DNA from: Bog-473 sp963725895
Lineage (GTDB): Bacteria > Actinomycetota > Acidimicrobiia > Acidimicrobiales > RAAP-2
NCBI GenBank assembly: GCA_963725895.1
Contig: CAVSAJ010000001.1
Coordinates: forward strand, 496,001-560,000
Direction: 5' to 3'
Length of the DNA stretch: 64,000 nucleotides
Shown: positions 61,026-64,000 of the stretch, piece by piece
Position numbering within the stretch: position 1 is the first letter of the stretch
How the letters are laid out: each line of letters opens with the position of its first letter
The notes under the pieces: model-generated
Databases searched by the model: none
What the model was told of the DNA's origin: nothing
The model's input: the letters and a program-made list of their open reading frames with translations, nothing else
Program-made: the position numbers and the translations under genes

Positions 61026-62684
61026 ATGGCCATGATGCCGTTGAACCGCGATGCGTTCTCGTCGGCACGAGACCGCGCCGGCGCCGTTCTCGCCGACTTC
61101 ACGCTCGGACAGAAGGTCATGGTCGGCTTGGCCGTCCTCGCCGCGGTCGTCGGCGGCGTGCTCTTCATGCGGGCCGAATCCAAGCCCAGTTATCAGCCGC
61201 TCTTCACCAATCTGCAGGCGGCCGATGCAGGCACCATCACGCAGCAGCTGACGAGCTCGAAGATCCCCTATCAGCTCGCCGACGGTGGGACGACGATCCT
61301 GGTCCCTGCAGCCGACGTCGACCAAGAGCGGATCGCCCTGGCCGAGCAAGGTCTCCCGCAAGGAGGCAACGTCGGCTTCTCCAACTTGGAGAAGAGTGGC
61401 ATCACCACCTCGGACTTCGTCCAGCAAGTGGAGTACCAGCAGGCCCTCGAGGGCCAGCTCGAGCAGACCATCGAGTCGATCCAAGGCGTGCAGTCCGCGC
61501 AGGTGAACTTGGTGGTACCCCAGCAGAGCGACTTCGCGATCGGTACCTCGCAGCCGACCACGGCGTCGATCCTCGTCGACCTCACCCCCGGCACGGTCCT
61601 CTCCTCGGGCCAGGTGCAGGCCATCGTGCACCTGGCCGCCTCGTCCACGCCCGGTCTCTCCGCCTCCAACGTCACCGTGGCCGACAACCACGGCGACGTC
61701 TTGACGGCGCCGGGCGACGCCGACGGCACGTCGGGCGCGTCCGACGCCCAGCAGACCGACGCCTACGACAACAACGTGGCAACGTCGCTCACCTCGCTCA
61801 TCGACCGGGTCGTCGGAACCGGCAACGCCGCCGTGCAGGTCAACGCGGACCTCGATTTCAACCAGACCCAGACGACGACGAACGGCCTGCAGACCAACAG
61901 CGCGGGACAACCCATCACCGCGCCCACGGGCTCGACCACGTCCAACAGCACCTACACCGGGAGCGGGACGCCTCCTTCGGGTGTCCTCGGTTCTAGCCAA
62001 CCGACTACCACCTCCAACGGGAACGGCACCTACACCACGACCAGTTCTCAGATCACCAATGCCGTGGGTCAAGTGACCCAGACCATCAAGCAGGCACCGG
62101 GACAGGTGCAGAAGACATCGGTGGCCGTGCTGCTCAATTCGTCTGCCGCTCACAAGGTCAACGACACCACCATTCGCTCGCTGGTCGTGGCGGCCGCAGG
62201 TCTGAACCTCACCGGGGGTGACCAGCTGGTGGTGTCCTCCCTTCCTTTCGCCGCGAACAAGCAGACGGCGACCGCTGTCACAGCCGGCGCGGGACACTCC
62301 CAGCTCGTCGAGCGTGGCGCCGAGGTGGGCGGCTTGCTCTTGCTTCTCGCAGCCATGGTCGTGACCACCCTGTGGGCGTCTCGCCGCCGCCGTCCGCTCT
62401 ATCAGGAGATCCCGCTCGGCGAGCTCGCCGTCGCCTCCGCCACGTCACTCGATGCCGGCATCGAGCGAGAGCGTGACCCAACCGGTGAGCTCCCAGCCGT
62501 CGGGTCTGTCGGGGCCGTCCGGGCTGCCACTCAGGCGGCCGCGCTCTCATTCGGACCCGAGGCGGTGCTGGCCCAGGTCAATGACTTCGTGACCGATCGG
62601 CCCGCGGAAGCCGCCGCGCTCTTGCGGCAGTGGGCGAACGACCGTGCCGACGCCCCGTCGCCGCCCAAGGCATTGCCGGTATGA
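61026..62684 (+). CDS. fliF: flagellar MS-ring protein FliF
   Basis: 552 residues. TM1 near 27-46 (QKVMVGLAVLAAVVGGVLFM), ring-building motifs (LFTNLQAADAGTITQQLTSS; QVEYQQALEGQLEQTIESIQ; VQSAQVNLVVPQQSDF) and TM2 near 436-455 (GLLLLLAAMVVTTLWASRRR). A cytoplasmic C-terminal stretch contacts FliG. Its stop overlaps the fliG start (ATGA). Confidence 0.94.
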   Translation: MAMMPLNRDAFSSARDRAGAVLADFTLGQKVMVGLAVLAAVVGGVLFMRAESKPSYQPLFTNLQAADAGTITQQLTSSKIPYQLADGGTTILVPAADVDQERIALAEQGLPQGGNVGFSNLEKSGITTSDFVQQVEYQQALEGQLEQTIESIQGVQSAQVNLVVPQQSDFAIGTSQPTTASILVDLTPGTVLSSGQVQAIVHLAASSTPGLSASNVTVADNHGDVLTAPGDADGTSGASDAQQTDAYDNNVATSLTSLIDRVVGTGNAAVQVNADLDFNQTQTTTNGLQTNSAGQPITAPTGSTTSNSTYTGSGTPPSGVLGSSQPTTTSNGNGTYTTTSSQITNAVGQVTQTIKQAPGQVQKTSVAVLLNSSAAHKVNDTTIRSLVVAAAGLNLTGGDQLVVSSLPFAANKQTATAVTAGAGHSQLVERGAEVGGLLLLLAAMVVTTLWASRRRRPLYQEIPLGELAVASATSLDAGIERERDPTGELPAVGSVGAVRAATQAAALSFGPEAVLAQVNDFVTDRPAEAAALLRQWANDRADAPSPPKALPV

Positions 62685-63778
62685 CCAACCCCGCAGTCAC
62701 GACACTCGAGCAAGTGGAGGCTGCCGCGACCGCGGCCGACGAAGCGGCGGCGGCGAGTCCCGCCAGCAGCCCGAGCGAGCCCCTCACGAACCGGCAGAAG
62801 GTGGCAGTGGTCCTCGCCCAGCTGGGTCCAAAGCGCGCCACCCCCATCTTGCGGGAGATGGCGGATCCCGACGCCATCGAGTTCACCACCGAGATCGCCA
62901 ATCTGCCGTCGCTCGACGCCGACACCGTGGTCGGCGTGATGAGCGAGTTCGTCGATCGGGTCCAGGGCACGTCACTCGTGAGTCAGGGTGGTCTGGACCT
63001 GGCGCGCCAATTCCTCAACGAGCGGCTCGGCAAGGTGCGTGCTGACGAGGTCTTCGACCAGATGGAGTCGAAGCTCGCCGTGGGCCCCCTCGCCGTGCTG
63101 GCGTCGGCGGACCCCCGTCGCGTCGTCGGCGTGCTGTCCGAGCAGCAGCCCCAGACCGTCGCCGTGCTGCTCGCGCACATGCGCCCAGAGGACGCAGCCC
63201 GCATCATGGCCGCGCTCCCCGGAGAGTTCCGCATCAAGGTGGCCCGCCGCATCGCTCAGCTCGACCGTGTGGATCCCGTGGCGGTGCGCCAGACCACGAC
63301 GCTCATCGAGGCCAAGTTGCGGAGTCTGCACACCCTCGGCTCGACCAGCAGCGTCGGCGGCGCCTCAGCCATCGCTGAAATCCTCAGTCACGCGGACCGC
63401 AACACGGAGCGGCAGATCCTCGGCCAGCTCGAGGAGGAAGACACTGAGCTGGCGGAGAAGATCCGGGCAAATCTCTTCACGTTCGAAGACGTCGTCGCGC
63501 TCGACGACCGCTCGTTGCAGCAGATCCTGCGCAAGGTGCCGCCCACGACACTGGCGGTCGCGCTCAAGGGAGCGCACCTCGAGAACGACGCACTGGCTCG
63601 CATCCGTCAGAACCTGACCGAACGAGCGTCCAAGACGCTCGACGAGGAGCTCGAGGTACTCGGTACCGTCCGGACCTCTCAAGTCGACGACGCGCAGGCC
63701 GAGGTGGTGCGGGCCGCCCGCGAGCTGGACGACGAGGGTGTCATCGTCATTGCCCGTGACGACGAGGTCATCCGGTGA
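62681..63778 (+). CDS. fliG: flagellar motor switch protein FliG
   Basis: 365 residues from ATG 62681. After a 40-residue Ala-rich extension come LTNRQKVAVVLAQLGPKRAT, the middle-domain motif EQQPQTVAVLLAHMRPEDAA (equivalent to EHPQ), and the torque domain FTFEDVVALDDRSLQQILRK with charged residues facing the stator. It couples proton or sodium flow to rotation through FliM/N, which are not in the window. Confidence 0.95.
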   Translation: MTNPAVTTLEQVEAAATAADEAAAASPASSPSEPLTNRQKVAVVLAQLGPKRATPILREMADPDAIEFTTEIANLPSLDADTVVGVMSEFVDRVQGTSLVSQGGLDLARQFLNERLGKVRADEVFDQMESKLAVGPLAVLASADPRRVVGVLSEQQPQTVAVLLAHMRPEDAARIMAALPGEFRIKVARRIAQLDRVDPVAVRQTTTLIEAKLRSLHTLGSTSSVGGASAIAEILSHADRNTERQILGQLEEEDTELAEKIRANLFTFEDVVALDDRSLQQILRKVPPTTLAVALKGAHLENDALARIRQNLTERASKTLDEELEVLGTVRTSQVDDAQAEVVRAARELDDEGVIVIARDDEVIR

Positions 63779-64000
63779 GTGGCGCCCCGTCCTTCGTGAG
63801 GGGTCCGGCGGGTAGCGGCGTGCCGGTCAGGCGTTGCCCTCACGAGCCCGGCGTGCCGATCGAATATGTCGCGCTCTCCGCTGCGGCCGACCCAGGCGCG
63901 CCGGATGCCGGACGCGATGCCGGTTTCGAGGCCGGGTACGCAAAAGGGCTGGAGACAGCGCGTCGGGAGGCGCGAGACGAGGAGCACCGGGCCCGGGCCC
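63775..64000 (+). CDS. fliH: FliH-like flagellar export regulator, 5' part only
   Basis: GTG 63775 overlaps the fliG stop (GTGA) and the frame is open to the window end (75 codons). It begins MSGAPSFVRGPAGSGVPV and reaches DAGRDAGFEAGYAKGLETAR, the GxxxG-like repeat (G..AG...G) typical of FliH N-termini, followed by charged helix. Position after fliG fits fliH, the negative regulator of the FliI ATPase. Confidence 0.7.
   Translation, partial: MSGAPSFVRGPAGSGVPVRRCPHEPGVPIEYVALSAAADPGAPDAGRDAGFEAGYAKGLETARREARDEEHRARA

Noticed and set aside
1..64000. CRISPR arrays, rRNA or tRNA genes, insertion sequences, transposases, phage integrases
   Set aside because: No regularly spaced repeats with unique spacers, no tRNA T-loop plus cloverleaf pattern, and no transposase or integrase motifs were noticed on reading both strands.

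Overview
The window is high-GC DNA from an actinobacterium, most likely a flagellated member of the Acidimicrobiia. The evidence is a complete Pup-proteasome locus, an F420 (FbiC) synthase, a DUF4193 protein, an amidase built from the 42-residue 'NAPVVGM..GGYWLVA..GGVFSYGDA' repeats common in Acidimicrobiia, and many start codons with no ribosome binding site but a TANNNT box 5-11 nt upstream (leaderless mRNAs). Assignments rest on motif reading and recalled family features. No database search was run.

Layout. 1-3.4 kb: a partial PPOX-type flavin/F420 enzyme, a small membrane protein, an acyl-CoA synthetase and an RNA 2',3'-cyclic phosphodiesterase. 3.35-12.3 kb (minus): repeat amidase, LOG-family protein, fbiC, then pgl, tal and tkt (pentose phosphate pathway). 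12.3-14.7 kb: thioesterase, small membrane proteins, trmI, a 3Fe-4S-type ferredoxin. 14.9-24.7 kb: mpa-dop-pup-prcB-prcA-pafA-tatA-tatC-helY, the order I recall from mycobacteria, but without pafBC. 24.8-29.5 kb: a double ThyX-like protein, a strongly folded probable ncRNA, DUF4193, a phasin-like protein, a GNAT and an unknown protein. 29.7-34.3 kb: HtrA protease, facing a coupled minus-strand set (2OG oxygenase, Fae homologue, VOC, ppa, SnoaL-like). 34.4-40.7 kb: a MacAB-type exporter with two adaptors and a Gly/Phe-rich secreted protein. 41.2-46.4 kb: a HelD-like RNA polymerase helicase behind an attenuator-like leader, an SDR, a fluoride riboswitch with two crcB genes, and a methyltransferase. 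46.7-49.8 kb: gcvP behind a tandem glycine riboswitch. 49.9-64 kb: a flagellar island (double glycosyltransferase, sigma-28-type factor, flagellin, FliD, FliS, FliT-like, two exported proteins between 77-bp direct repeats, flgB, flgC, fliE, fliF, fliG, partial fliH).

How the genes work together. Dop deamidates the C-terminal Gln of Pup, PafA conjugates Pup to proteins, Mpa unfolds them and PrcAB degrades them. The flagellar block encodes the filament, cap, chaperone, proximal rod, MS ring and switch, with its sigma factor and a probable flagellin glycosyltransferase alongside.

Eight single-base frameshifts interrupt otherwise well-conserved genes between 10.5 and 23.4 kb (four in tkt, one each in dop, pup, helY and a small membrane gene). 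Most lie in short homopolymers, so I read them as probable sequencing or assembly errors rather than gene decay.
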